Shown here one piece after another: positions 9,324 through 20,100 of a DNA stretch of 64,000 nt. Every line of letters begins with the position of its first letter. Within the stretch, counting starts at the first letter, position 1. The notes under the pieces are model-generated. The model ran no database searches, had not been told where the DNA came from, and saw only the letters and a list, made by a program, of their open reading frames with translations. The stretch covers positions 1 through 64,000 of the forward strand of contig JAFEAF010000012.1 in the NCBI GenBank assembly GCA_018266555.1. Reading direction: 5' to 3'. This DNA comes from Bacteroidota bacterium. Its GTDB lineage: Bacteria > Bacteroidota > Bacteroidia > Chitinophagales > Chitinophagaceae. Made by a program: the position numbers and the translations under genes.

Positions 9324-9683
9324 TTATACTAAGTCTAATTGTTCAAGTGTTTTACCTGAAATAATTTGTTCTGCTTTATTATGAATGATGTTGATATATG
9401 AATCAGGATGATCTGACTCTTCAATACGTGAATACAGCTCGGCACCGTCAATCAGTTCTGTCAGTTTATACAGTTCAGCGATATTGATAAATTTCCATTG
9501 TACCAATTGTTGTTTTTGATTGAAGAAAATTTCTTCTTCTTTGCGACCGATGCTTTGTGCTTTTTGAATGGCTTCAATTTTATCCGAAGCGGATATCAGC
9601 CGGAGTTGTTCATCAAATTGCCCGTTACGGTTCCCGTTGCCACATCGTATTTGGTAAATGATTTTTGCAAGATACCAGTTCAT
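9324..9683 (-). CDS. DUF4288 family protein
   Basis: This 119-residue soluble protein starts MNWYLAKIIYQIRCG, with the pattern seen in DUF4288 proteins of Bacteroidota: an N-terminal WY(L/S)AK(I/L) strand, a SA..K..A...A helix, and a FINI.ELY....DGAELYS strand. No catalytic residues can be named. It is packed 4 bases upstream of the LytS-like kinase and downstream of the LiaF-like gene on the same strand, suggesting one transcript. Function is unknown. Confidence 0.7.
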   Translation of the reverse strand: MNWYLAKIIYQIRCGNGNRNGQFDEQLRLISASDKIEAIQKAQSIGRKEEEIFFNQKQQLVQWKFINIAELYKLTELIDGAELYSRIEESDHPDSYINIIHNKAEQIISGKTLEQLDLV

Positions 9684-9731
9684 AAAAAGTCGTTGGTTTG
9701 AGTTTAAAGCGCTTTTAATATTCTTCTGCGG

Positions 9732-10586
9732 TCAATAGCTTTTAATATCAATACCGCCAAAGATTACGGTCCCTTTTATCCTTAATATCCTGTGATTGGT
9801 TTCTTCTACCGGGGCGACAGGCCTTTTGTCTTCAATACCACCAAAGATTACTGCTGCATCAGATTTTATTGTCCAGTTAGAAGGTATGACGAGTTTGGTG
9901 CCGCCAAAAATGGTTGTTGTTTCAATGATGGCTTCACCAGTAATATCAGCCTGGCTCAGGTTTAGTTCAGTGCCTCCGAATATGTTTACAATTTCACCCC
10001 CTTTAAATTTTTTGGAAAGAATATTTTTCTTGGTACCTCCAAATATCGAAGTGGCATTCACGAAATCATCTTTACTATCTATTGCAGCGGGATCAGTTAA
10101 TGTTTCTGGAGTGGTTCCTCCGGATCCATCAGGATTTTTTTTTTGACTATTACCCATACACCAGCGATTCCGGGGACGGAGAATAAATATGAAACCCAGC
10201 AAGATCAATATTGCCGGCCAAATAAAACGACGCATTTCAATATCGGGATACATATCCCGGGCTAAAAATGCCCCGCCAATAATTATTAATATAAGCCAGG
10301 ACATATTGTGAAACCTGTGTCGGATACCGATAAAAATACCCAAAGCGATCAACAGCACCTGCCAGGTGAATACCCAGCCGGGAATAGGAAACCCCAGGGC
10401 ATTAAGCAGTAATACAATCCCAATTAAAAGAATAAAGATTCCCGTCCATAACCTGCCTTGTACATGCCTTCCGGTTGTCATATAGCTACGGCTATCTCTG
10501 TATCGGGATCTCCACTCATCTCTCATTCTTCTCCTTTCTTCCCTCCAATTTTTTGGCTGTTCACCAGCATCATTTATGTCTGCCAT
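9732..10586 (-). CDS. LiaF-like membrane protein (DUF5668 plus IFGG repeats)
   Basis: The start chosen is the ATG at 10586 (MADINDAGEQPKNW), because the upstream extension to 10658 is not protein-like. After a basic, Arg-rich cytoplasmic stretch, four membrane helices follow (about 45-65, 69-90, 93-112, 119-136), forming a LiaI/LiaF-like TM region. A beta-repeat region then carries five IFGG motifs (SIFGGT, NIFGGTELN, TIFGGTKL, VIFGGIED, VIFGGIDI). Proteins of this family modulate envelope-stress two-component systems such as LiaRS. The position just upstream of a LytS/LytTR pair fits a modulating or membrane-stress role here (inference). Confidence 0.8.
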   Translation of the reverse strand: MADINDAGEQPKNWREERRRMRDEWRSRYRDSRSYMTTGRHVQGRLWTGIFILLIGIVLLLNALGFPIPGWVFTWQVLLIALGIFIGIRHRFHNMSWLILIIIGGAFLARDMYPDIEMRRFIWPAILILLGFIFILRPRNRWCMGNSQKKNPDGSGGTTPETLTDPAAIDSKDDFVNATSIFGGTKKNILSKKFKGGEIVNIFGGTELNLSQADITGEAIIETTTIFGGTKLVIPSNWTIKSDAAVIFGGIEDKRPVAPVEETNHRILRIKGTVIFGGIDIKSY

Positions 10587-10792
10587 TTGTTTTAAATTTT
10601 CTGTAAAACTAAATGGGTATTTGAAAAATGGGAAGGGGCATTGGGCGATCAGGAGCAAATTTTCGGTAAATGGCCGGTAAATGGCGGTGAAATGAAGATG
10701 AGAAAAAGCTGCAGCCTCAGGAAATGAACTGCAGCCGTGTCAATGGTTCAGGGGGTATGAAAGTCATGAAAAATATCCTTGTCAAAACAGCA

Positions 10793-11119
10793 TCAGGAAA
10801 GAGACATACTCCAATTCAGTTTATAGGGTTCTTTTTTCCCGTGCGCACAGGAAAAAATGAAGCAGGTTATGAAGGGCATGCGAATTTTCTCTTTGCCGTT
10901 AAAATTAAATTCAACCGTTCCGCTTACATATGCTTCCGTGGTGGATGTTTCATCCGCTTCCCAGCCGTAAGGCATTTTCTCTTTTCCAAAACCAATATCA
11001 TAACGGCGATAAGCCAATTTTTCTACGAGATTTTCCAAAAGCTTAGGCTGATCGAAGACGGCAGAAATTTGTAAAACTTTTTTCATAACCAAGGATTTTA
11101 ATTGTTCTAGCAATTTCAT
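10793..11119 (-). CDS. Hypothetical protein
   Basis: I do not recognise this small protein. Likely starts are the ATG at 11119 (MKLLEQLKSLVMKK, preceded by AGAGGA) or the ATG at 11086 (MKKVLQISAVFDQPKLLENL); the reading frame is open up to 11185. The sequence is soluble with an alpha/beta flavour: KVLQISAVFDQPK...VEKLAYRRYDIGFGKE, then a strand pair around EAYVSGTVEFNFNGKEKI and MPFITCFIFSC. It stands alone between the LiaF-like gene and the HD-domain gene, on the same strand as both. No motif identifies a function, and part of the frame may not be expressed. Confidence 0.5.
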   Translation of the reverse strand: MKLLEQLKSLVMKKVLQISAVFDQPKLLENLVEKLAYRRYDIGFGKEKMPYGWEADETSTTEAYVSGTVEFNFNGKEKIRMPFITCFIFSCAHGKKEPYKLNWSMSLS

Positions 11120-11314
11120 TCCTCTCATGGGTCTCCGCCTCGGGTTCTTTTTACTTCCCTTGCTTATTAGATGCAGGAAATACATGTATGGTTAAAAAGA
11201 AAATGTGAAAATGCAAAAAATGGGGATGAGCAGTTTGTAAACGATTTGAGTGGGGGCGTTAAAATGGTTTAACACAAAATGAAATAGTCAATAAATAATT
11301 ATGTGCGCATATCA

Positions 11315-11881
11315 TCAGAGCATTTGCTCAACCATAGCAAGGTGTTTTAGCTTCAGCAGTTCCCTGGATTTTATATTAGCTGGAGTGAAATAATGATGGG
11401 CTTTTAAAAATTTAACCTGTATTTGATTCCACTCCCTTTCAGAATTCACCATTCCCCGTTGTTTCATTTCCAGGAAAAGGGTATTTCCGATTTTAAAAAA
11501 ATCAGGCCTTCCGAGGTAATCGAGGTCAGCATCACAAATAATCTCTTCCAGTTTGTTTTTGGGTGATTGTGGAATTTTAGTAGCCATGATCATTCCGCAA
11601 ATGGCATCCAATTGCTTTGTACTGATACCAAAATGAGGAAGCTCCTTTCTTACAATTTTACAACCGGCTTCTTCATGACCTGTATAAGCATGAAGAAAGC
11701 CCGAATCATGATATAAAGCAGCGGTCTTCAGCAAAAACAAATCTTCTTTATCCCGGATATTTTCTTCATGGGCAATACGCTGAGATTGTTCCAATACATC
11801 CATAATGTGGCTTACATTATGGTAGGATAACTCTTTCGGTAATTCCGGAAGAATCCGTTTTACAGCATCATTATATATCAC
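11315..11881 (-). CDS. HD-domain phosphohydrolase-like protein
   Basis: This protein of about 188 residues has the HD-superfamily metal site: a first His in LSYHNVSHIMDV, the HD pair in ALYHDSGF, further histidines in YTGHEEAG, and an Asp in IICDADLDYLG. Such proteins hydrolyse phosphate esters, often cyclic or free nucleotides. GTG at 11881 gives the start MIYNDAVKRIL; an upstream TTG at 11899 is possible. It is the last gene of the minus-strand run that contains the giant kinase, a receiver and a GAF-cyclase, 84-102 bases after the cyclase. A cyclic nucleotide phosphodiesterase role is an attractive inference but is not shown by the sequence. Confidence 0.75.
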   Translation of the reverse strand: MIYNDAVKRILPELPKELSYHNVSHIMDVLEQSQRIAHEENIRDKEDLFLLKTAALYHDSGFLHAYTGHEEAGCKIVRKELPHFGISTKQLDAICGMIMATKIPQSPKNKLEEIICDADLDYLGRPDFFKIGNTLFLEMKQRGMVNSEREWNQIQVKFLKAHHYFTPANIKSRELLKLKHLAMVEQML

Positions 11882-11983
11882 TGGAAAACCCTGGTTCAAA
11901 AAAATCGGTTTGAATTTCGAAGTTTAAGCTAAGCAAATTTTTTTATCATTCCTATAAAATAAGGTAAGTAATGTTTTACAGGA

Positions 11984-13663
11984 TCATTTCTCATGCATTT
12001 CGACTACTCCGGTTTTGCTGTCTGCCACTCCGCTTTCTATGATCTGTTTTGTATTGCTGAAAAAGAATTTTGCCGTTCGATCATCCGGGTTAACATCCAG
12101 GACTTTTTGGAATGCTTTATTGGCTTGTCCAAATGCTTTATTCAAATAAAAAGTAACTCCTTCATTAAAGTCAGAAAGAGTTTCAGATTTCTTCAGCAGT
12201 TCTGTTTGCGGGTTACCACTGAAACATTCATGTACATTAAGAGATTCGTATTTCCCTTTTAGCTGAACTAACCCCAGGTTTCGGAATAAAAACGGCTCCC
12301 GGTTATGAATCTGTTGCAGGCTGGCATTGCTTAATAAAATGCCGGCTTTGTAATGTTTGGTAAGGCTTTCAAGCCGGGATGCAGTATTCACTGTATCTGA
12401 AATCGTACATGCATCCATCCGGCTTTTGTCACCGGTGATCCCCATAATCAACGGGCCGGTGTGCATACCTATTCCGATTTGTATAGCAGGTTCATTTCGT
12501 AATTGCCTGATAGAATTGAATGCCTGGACTTCCTGTTGCATATTGATCGCAGCAGACAAAGCATCCTTGGCATTACCGGGGAAGATAGCCATAATCGCAT
12601 CACCGAGATATTGGTTTACGAAGCCATTGTATTTTCTAATAATAGGCCCGATACGTTCATTAAATGAACAAACGAAACTGAAATTTTCTTCCGGAGTCAT
12701 TTTTTCGGAAAGGGTAGTGTACTCCCGGATATCGGAAAAAAGGACCGTTACAATTTTTTCTACCTGGTCGCCTAACCGTACATCCGTAATAACATCATGC
12801 CCCAGCGATTTAATAAATTCAAACGGAACAAATTTGTTGGTTATGTCGTAAATACGGCGCATAGCTTCTTCTTTTTCCTGGGCCTCCTTAATGTTTTTTT
12901 CATATAATAAAGCGCTTTCGATGGCTGCAGAAGATTGCAGGGCTAATGTAGTAAGTAGTTTCAAATCAGCTGCCGTATAGGGATCCGGTTCGTTACTGGC
13001 TAAAATAATAGCACCCATGATCCGGTGTTTTACTTTGAGCGCAGAATAAATGACGGATTCTACCTGCGGTAAAATGACACCAGATTGTTTTAATCCTGAA
13101 ATATCGCTGATGATTTCAGATTGTCCATTGAAAATAATATGCTGGAGCAAAGTCAGTTCACCGTTTATTTTTTCCTGGTCAAAAAATAATTCTCCGACCG
13201 AAGCGGCAACCTGCAGTTTATTTGCTTTCTCATCCCACAACACAATCACACCGTTATTGGATTGGATTACCCGGCTGGCTTCATTTAATGTAATCTGTGA
13301 AATAGAGTTGGCCTCAATAGTTTGAGCGAGTTTCTCTGAAAAGTCAAAGATCATGTTCACTTCCTGGTAAAGATTCAGTACCTCGCTGCCCAATTTTTTC
13401 CGTTCCGCTTCTTTTTGAAGTAATAAATGAAGAAGGCCTGCTATTGCTGCCCCTGTTTTATCCCCTTTCACCCATCCCAGCATTTCATTATCCAGCTTAA
13501 TGGGATATTGATGTATATCAGAATCCGTTTGAGTATTTATCAGAATCTTCCCTGTCTCATCCTCCACACGAATTTTTGCCTGCAATTGTTCTATTAAAGA
13601 AGACAGGATAACAGCAGAGTCACTATTTTTTCCCAGAATGTTTTTTAAGCTCAGTTTTGCCAT
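11984..13663 (-). CDS. GAF-domain class III nucleotide cyclase
   Basis: This 559-residue soluble protein has an N-terminal region of about 100 residues, a GAF domain (about 115-255), a helical linker and a class III cyclase domain (about 300-475), followed by a TPR-like helical tail. Both metal aspartates are present (Asp311 in VLFSDIREYTT, Asp355 in YLGDAIMAIF). The position usually occupied by the purine-selecting Lys is Gln351 (NQYLGD), and the second specificity motif reads MDACTISDTVNTASRLE. Substrate choice between ATP and GTP is therefore open. The gene follows a single receiver gene by 47 bases and precedes the HD-domain gene, so synthesis and possible breakdown of a cyclic nucleotide may be coupled. 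Confidence 0.88.
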   Translation of the reverse strand: MAKLSLKNILGKNSDSAVILSSLIEQLQAKIRVEDETGKILINTQTDSDIHQYPIKLDNEMLGWVKGDKTGAAIAGLLHLLLQKEAERKKLGSEVLNLYQEVNMIFDFSEKLAQTIEANSISQITLNEASRVIQSNNGVIVLWDEKANKLQVAASVGELFFDQEKINGELTLLQHIIFNGQSEIISDISGLKQSGVILPQVESVIYSALKVKHRIMGAIILASNEPDPYTAADLKLLTTLALQSSAAIESALLYEKNIKEAQEKEEAMRRIYDITNKFVPFEFIKSLGHDVITDVRLGDQVEKIVTVLFSDIREYTTLSEKMTPEENFSFVCSFNERIGPIIRKYNGFVNQYLGDAIMAIFPGNAKDALSAAINMQQEVQAFNSIRQLRNEPAIQIGIGMHTGPLIMGITGDKSRMDACTISDTVNTASRLESLTKHYKAGILLSNASLQQIHNREPFLFRNLGLVQLKGKYESLNVHECFSGNPQTELLKKSETLSDFNEGVTFYLNKAFGQANKAFQKVLDVNPDDRTAKFFFSNTKQIIESGVADSKTGVVEMHEK

Positions 13664-13710
13664 GCGAATAGAAACGGATTTGTTTGAAAAATGAATTTAA
13701 AATGGCCGCT

Positions 13711-14094
13711 TCAACTTTGAAGTTTCAACACCTCTCTTGCTTTTTTTAAAATCATTTCAGGGTCAAAAGGTTTGGTCATATATACATCGGCGCCCACTTC
13801 CTGTCCTTTTTGCCGGTCCAGTTCCTGTCCTTTTGCCGTGAGTAAAACGATGAAGACTTCGTTCAACCCTAACTCTTTTTTTACACGCCGGCAAACTTCC
13901 ATGCCATTCATTTTGGGCATCATTACATCCAGGAAAACAAGCTGAGGTTTTTCTTCCTGTATGATGGATAATGCTTCTTCCCCGTTTTCAGCTGTTAGAA
14001 AATTTACATCTTCATCTTCTAATTCTTCCAGGGTTTGCTCCAATAACATGCGGATGTGTGCTTCATCATCCACAATTAAAAGTTTTTGTTCCAT
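13711..14094 (-). CDS. Single-domain response regulator (receiver)
   Basis: This 127-residue receiver has the acidic pair (IVDDEAHIR), the phosphoacceptor Asp in VFLDVMMPKMNG, the Thr of LLTAKGQ and the Lys in YMTKPFD, with no output domain. It lies 34 bases downstream of the giant hybrid kinase and 47 bases upstream of the GAF-cyclase, on the same strand. It is likely phosphorylated by that kinase and may act on the cyclase by protein contact, since no DNA-binding domain is attached. Confidence 0.9.
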   Translation of the reverse strand: MEQKLLIVDDEAHIRMLLEQTLEELEDEDVNFLTAENGEEALSIIQEEKPQLVFLDVMMPKMNGMEVCRRVKKELGLNEVFIVLLTAKGQELDRQKGQEVGADVYMTKPFDPEMILKKAREVLKLQS

Positions 14095-14128
14095 ACTTTT
14101 TTAATTAATCGATTAACGTTTCTTTCTT

Positions 14129-17100
14129 TTATTGATAAATGAAAAACAAAACATTCTCCAATCCTTTTTCAAACCGTAATGTCTGTACGATTTCCTGCTT
14201 TGCAGACAACACAGAATTCAAAATAATAATATCCGGCTGTGTGGCAATGGCTTTTTCCACCAGTTCTTTTCCGTCTGATTCTACAACGTGGTATCCTTTT
14301 GCCTGCAACACATCTGTCAATGACCGTACTGCAGCGCCATCTTCATCCACTACCATTACTTTTCTTTTTGATTTACCCTGCTCCAGCAAACTTCCCACTT
14401 CCGTAAACAATTGTGCAGTATCAATGGGTTTGGTTAAGTAACGATCCACGCCAATCCGGAAACCTCTTGCTTTGTCCTGCACAATAGACAAAACAATGAT
14501 GGGAATATCCATAGTTTGCGGATCATTTTTCAATATGGCTGCTACATCAAATCCATTGATCTCGGGCATCATGACATCGAGGATGATCAGGTCAGGCCGG
14601 TTTCTGCGAATGGAATCCAATGCTTCTTTCCCGTTGGAAGCTTCTTCGATCAGGTATCCGGCATCACTGAGCTCCTGTTGCAATAGCGATCGAATGGAAT
14701 CATCGTCGTCCACGACGAGGATGGTAGAATTTTTCCCTTCTACTTTTAACTGGGAAAATGACATCTGTTCTTTCAGTTGCCTTACCAATTCATTCAGGTG
14801 CATGGGTTTCGTGGTTAACTTTCCTGAAGATATAACCGGTAGTGCAAAGGAGAATACACTTCCTTTGCCCAATTCGCTTTCTAACCAGATGCGCCCGCCA
14901 TGATGCTCAACAATTTCTTTACAAATCGGAAGACCAAGGCCTGTGCCTTTGGGTTTATCAGTCAGCGTATCACCGCCTACCTGTTTGAATTGTTCAAACA
15001 CGGCAGCATAATCTGCTTTGGCAATTCCAATACCTGTATCGGTAACACTTACGATCAATTCATTTTCTTTTTGGAAAACGTTGCATGTAATGGAGCCTTT
15101 CTCAGTAAATTTTACAGAGTTTGAAATGAGATTGATAATCACCTGGATCAATTTATCCCGGTCGCCTGAAATTTCCGGAACGTCTGTATCAATATTTTTT
15201 ACCAGTTTCAGATTCTTATTGGCAAATAAACTGGTGGTGGCGGCAATGGCTCTTTCCGCTACCTCCGCCATGTTCACAGTTTCCATATTCCATTCCATCT
15301 TACCGGCTTCTATCTTGGCAAGATCCAATACGTCATTGATCAAATGAGTGAGCCGTTCTCCCTCGGAAATTACTACTTTTAAATTTTCAGTGATCTGCCC
15401 AACTGTTTTATGAACTTTGGAATCTTTCTTATCTACCAGTGGAAATATTTTTTCATCCAGGCGCTTGTTGATGATCTTTGCAAACCCTAGTACAGAAGTC
15501 AGTGGCGTTCTCAATTCATGACTGACGGTAGAAAGAAAAGCGCTTTTTGCCTGGTTGGCTTTTTCTGCATTCTTGCTTGCTTCTTCTGCTACCATTTTAG
15601 CTTCCTGTACTTCTTCAAAGAGCTGGGCATTTTTCAAAGCTACACCAACAGAAGAAGCAATAGTGGATAAAAGCCGCTGATCGTTTTCATCAAAACGGTT
15701 TTCATGTTCGGTACTTTGTACACTCAGCACTCCGATAATTTCATCGCCAACCGGAATGGGAACACCGAGATACGAAGCTGCGGGAATACCGATGCGTTGT
15801 ACTCCTGATTGCGCTCTTTGTTCCAGGAGTTCTTTATTGATAAGGAGGGGTTCGCCGGATAAAATGATTTTTGATGTAAGCCCATCACCCAGTTTCAACG
15901 GTTGCATATCATCCCCGTACTGGTAAGGAAATTCAATGATATTTGTTTTCTTATTGAGTAATGCGAGATAGACAATATTGGCATCAAACATTTCTTTCAT
16001 CTGGTCACCCACTAATTGTATCAGTTCCTCAGAATCCAATTGAGACGTCAATGCCTTGCTGATACTGTTCACAGTACCTAATTCTGTTGCTCTTTGTTTG
16101 GTATCCGCCAGCAAACGATTCGTTTCATCAAAGAGTCTTGCATTTTCCAATGCTACACTCAAACTATTGGTAAGTGTGGTGAGCAAACGTAGATCAGATT
16201 CAGTGAAAGCATGTTCCTTTTCTACGTTTTGCAAACTCACGGAGCCTTTCACCTGGTCACCTACAATCATCGGAACAAAAATGGCAGATTTTGGTGGAAG
16301 CCCTTTGCCAACGCCTTTCCCGCCATGCTTATGAGCGGTCTGTGCATAGTTTTCATTGATGAGTATGGGTTGCTTGTTTTTGATCAGTAGTTTATTTGCC
16401 CACATAAATGGCTGAGATATTCTTTCAAGATGGGCTCCTTTCTCAACAGCGTAATGAAAATGTTCTAGCCCTGTATGATTGTCAAAGGTGCGGATGATGA
16501 GTGTTTGCATATCGAATAACTCACAGATACGGTCGCCTACCAGGTCATAAATCTTCTGCATATTAATTTCACGAACCAAATCTTCCTGCACACTGTTGAT
16601 GACTCCTAATTCTTCTGTCCGTTGTTTTGTTTCTTTTAATAAACGGTTGGTTTCTTCAAAGAGCCGGGCATTTTCCAACGCCACACTCATGCTGTTGGTA
16701 ATCGTTGTCAGCAACCGCAAATCTGCTTCAGTGAATGCATTTTCCTCGTCCACATTTTGCAGGCTCACAGAACCTTTTATGATATCACCTACCATCATGG
16801 GAACAAAGACTGCGGATTTAGGGGGCTGTCCCTGAGTGACTCCGGTGCCACCGTATTTTTTTGCAATCTCTACATAATTTTTTTCAATGTTCAACGGCCG
16901 TTTTGTTGTGATCAATTGTTTACTGTTCCAGTTAAACGGACGGGGGCTTACTAATTGGCGAACACCTTTTTCTTTTGCATATTGCCAGTGTTCCAATCCT
17001 AATTCATGATCAAAAGTCCGTATCACCAGTGTTTGTGAATCGGGGAATAAACTGGAAAGCCGGTCGCCCACCATTTCATAAATGCCTTTCATATCTAATT

Positions 17101-20100
17101 CTTTCGCCAAACCTTCCTGCACACTATTGATCACGGCAAGCTCAGCAGTTCTTTGTTCTGTTTCTTTCAACAGTCGTTTTGTTTCATCAAAACGTTTGGC
17201 GCTTTCCAATGCCACACTCATACTGCTGGATAGAGTGATCAGCAGGTTCACATCAGATTCAGAAAAAGCATTTTCTTTATCAAGGTTTTGTAGGCTAACT
17301 GCCCCTGTTACTTCATTGCCTGCAATCATGGGTACCATCACTAGTGATTTGGAAGCCTGCCCGGCTAAAACAGTATTGTCATACTTAGGCCGCTCTGCTT
17401 CTAAATCTTTATTTATCACTAATGGCTTTCCGGTAGTAATTACATATCTCCTGAATCCTTTCAACGGCCTGGCTCCTAATAAAGTTCGGTCACCTTTTTC
17501 AAAAGTGTAGCGGTCTTCGATAGTGTTGGAGAGTTTATCGTACGATACAATATCAATGACCTGTGCACTGAATAGCTCTCTCATTTTTTCTCCCACCAGG
17601 TCATAAATAGATTGCATATCGAGCTTGGAAGCTAATCCCTGCTGTACACTATTAATAATTCCTAATTCTGCAGTTCGCTGCTCAGTTTCTTTTAGCAATC
17701 TTGTCGTTTCATCAAAAAGCCTGGCGCTTTCCAGTGCCACACTCATACTGTTTACCAATGTAGTCAGTAGGTTGACATCGGAATCAGAAAACGCATGTTC
17801 CTGGTCGAGATTTTGCAGGCTGATGATCCCGGTCACTTCTCCTGCCGCCATCATAGGTACATATACTTGTGATTTTGGTGATTCACCTATGATCACTTTA
17901 TTGCCGAATTCTTCCATGGCTTTCTCTACATTTTCATTATGCAGCAATAATTGTTTGGTTTGAATAATATGTTTTCTGAATCCACCTGGTTCCCTCGGTC
18001 CCACAAGTGTGCGGTCGCCTTTTTCATAAGAGTAACGGTCTTCAATCAGGTTGGTTCTTTTGTCGTAGGTTACAATATCAATGACCTGTGCATTGAATAT
18101 CTCCCTCATTTTTTCACCCACCAGATTATAGATTCCCTGCATGTCCATTTGAGCCACTAAGTTTTCCTGTACACTGTTTATCACTGCCAATTCAGCATTG
18201 CGTTGTTCCGTTTCTTTCAACAAACGGCTGGTTTCATCAAAGAGCCTTGCATTTTCCAGTGCTACACTCATACTGTTGGCTAATGTTTGCAAAAGTGAAA
18301 CATCCGAATCGGTATAAGCATGTTCCCTTTCGTAATTTTCTAACCGGATCACTCCATTTGCCTTTCCACCGGAAATAAGAGGTAGGCCTAACCAGGATTT
18401 TGCGGCATCCTCTGTTTCTGTTGGTGCAAAAATGGCTCCCAGTTCTTTATATCTTTCAATGGCGTTTTCATTAATAAGCAAGGGTTGTGCTGTTTGTATA
18501 ATATGAGAGGTAAGCCCTTTTCCCAATGCAAATCCGTAGTCATAAATTCTTTTTCCCTTGTACAGGTAATAATAGTTGTTAATATAATTTCTTTCCCGGT
18601 CATAATAAGCAATAGCGATGCCCTGCGTATCGAATACATCACGGATCTTATCGCCCACCAGGTCATAAATGGCTTGAATATCGAGTTTGGAAGCCAGCCC
18701 TTCCTGTACACTGTTAATGATTCTTAATTCAGCAGTGCGTTGTTCTGTTTCTTTCAACAAGCGATTGGTTTCATCAAAAAGCCGTGCATTTTCCAATGCT
18801 ACACTCATGCTATTGGCTAATGTTTCCAGCAGCCTGATATGTGATTCGGTAAACGCATTTTCTTTATCAATATTCTGAAGAGTGACATAACTGGTTATTT
18901 TATCCCCGATCATGAGTGGTACAAAGACTGCTGATTTTATTGGCTCTGTGCCCGGCACTACTTCAGTGCCAAACCATTCTTTACCTTCTTCCTGGTTATT
19001 GATTACAATTTTCTTTTTCGATTGTATCAGGTGCAACCTTAATTTACCTAAAGGCCTTGGTTTCGGGTAAAAACGTTTTCCTTTTTCAACGATATATTTA
19101 AATTCTTCTGTTTGTGCAACAATATTAAGGGTTGATATGACTACTGCCTGTGCATCAAAAAGATTGCGAATCCTGTCTCCAATCATTGTATAAATTGCAT
19201 CAATGTCGAGTTCTTTAGCCAATCCTTCCTGTACACTGTTAATCACAGCAAGTTCTGCAGTTCGTTGTTCGGTTTCTTTCAATAGCCTTGTTGTTTCATC
19301 AAAGAGTCTTGCATTTTCCAATGCCACACTCATACTGTTGGCTAATGTTTCCAGCAACCGGATATCAGATTCACTGAATGCAGATTCTTTATCAATATTC
19401 TGCAGGCTCACATATCCTTTTATTTCATTGCCTGAAATCAGGGGAACAAATAAAAGCGATTTCGGCATTTTAGTATCTCCGATTGCGGTCAACCCATACT
19501 CTTCCCTGGCCTGTTTTTCCGTTTCAATGTAAATACGGGACTTTCTTTCTATGAGTAATTGACGCAGTTTGTTAATAGGACGGGGTTCGATTTTATACAA
19601 CTGACCATTTTCAAATGTATAATTGAAGAATTCCAACTTATTGGCATGATCAAACGAACCGATGATCACAACCTGTGCATCAAATAATTTTTGCACCCGG
19701 TCACCGATAAGATTATAAATGCCCTGCATATCCAATTCTTTGGCGAGGCCATCCTGCACACTATTGATCACGGCTAATTCAGCAGTGCGCTGTTCGGTTT
19801 CTTTCAGCAGCCTTGTGGTTTCATCAAAGAGCCTTGCACTTTCTAACGCTACACTCATACTGTTAGCCAGTGTGGTCAGCAGGCTTACATCAGAATTTGA
19901 AAATGCCTGCTCATGATCTAAGTTTTGTAAACTGATCACCCCTTTCACTTCTCCTCCGGCAATCATCGGAACATAAAGTTGGGATTTGGGCATATCTCCC
20001 AAAAGAATTTCATTGTTGTAGTCTTTAGTAGCTTGCTCTACATTTTCATTATGCCATAATAATTGTTTGGTTTCAATAACATGTTTTCGGAACCCGTTTG

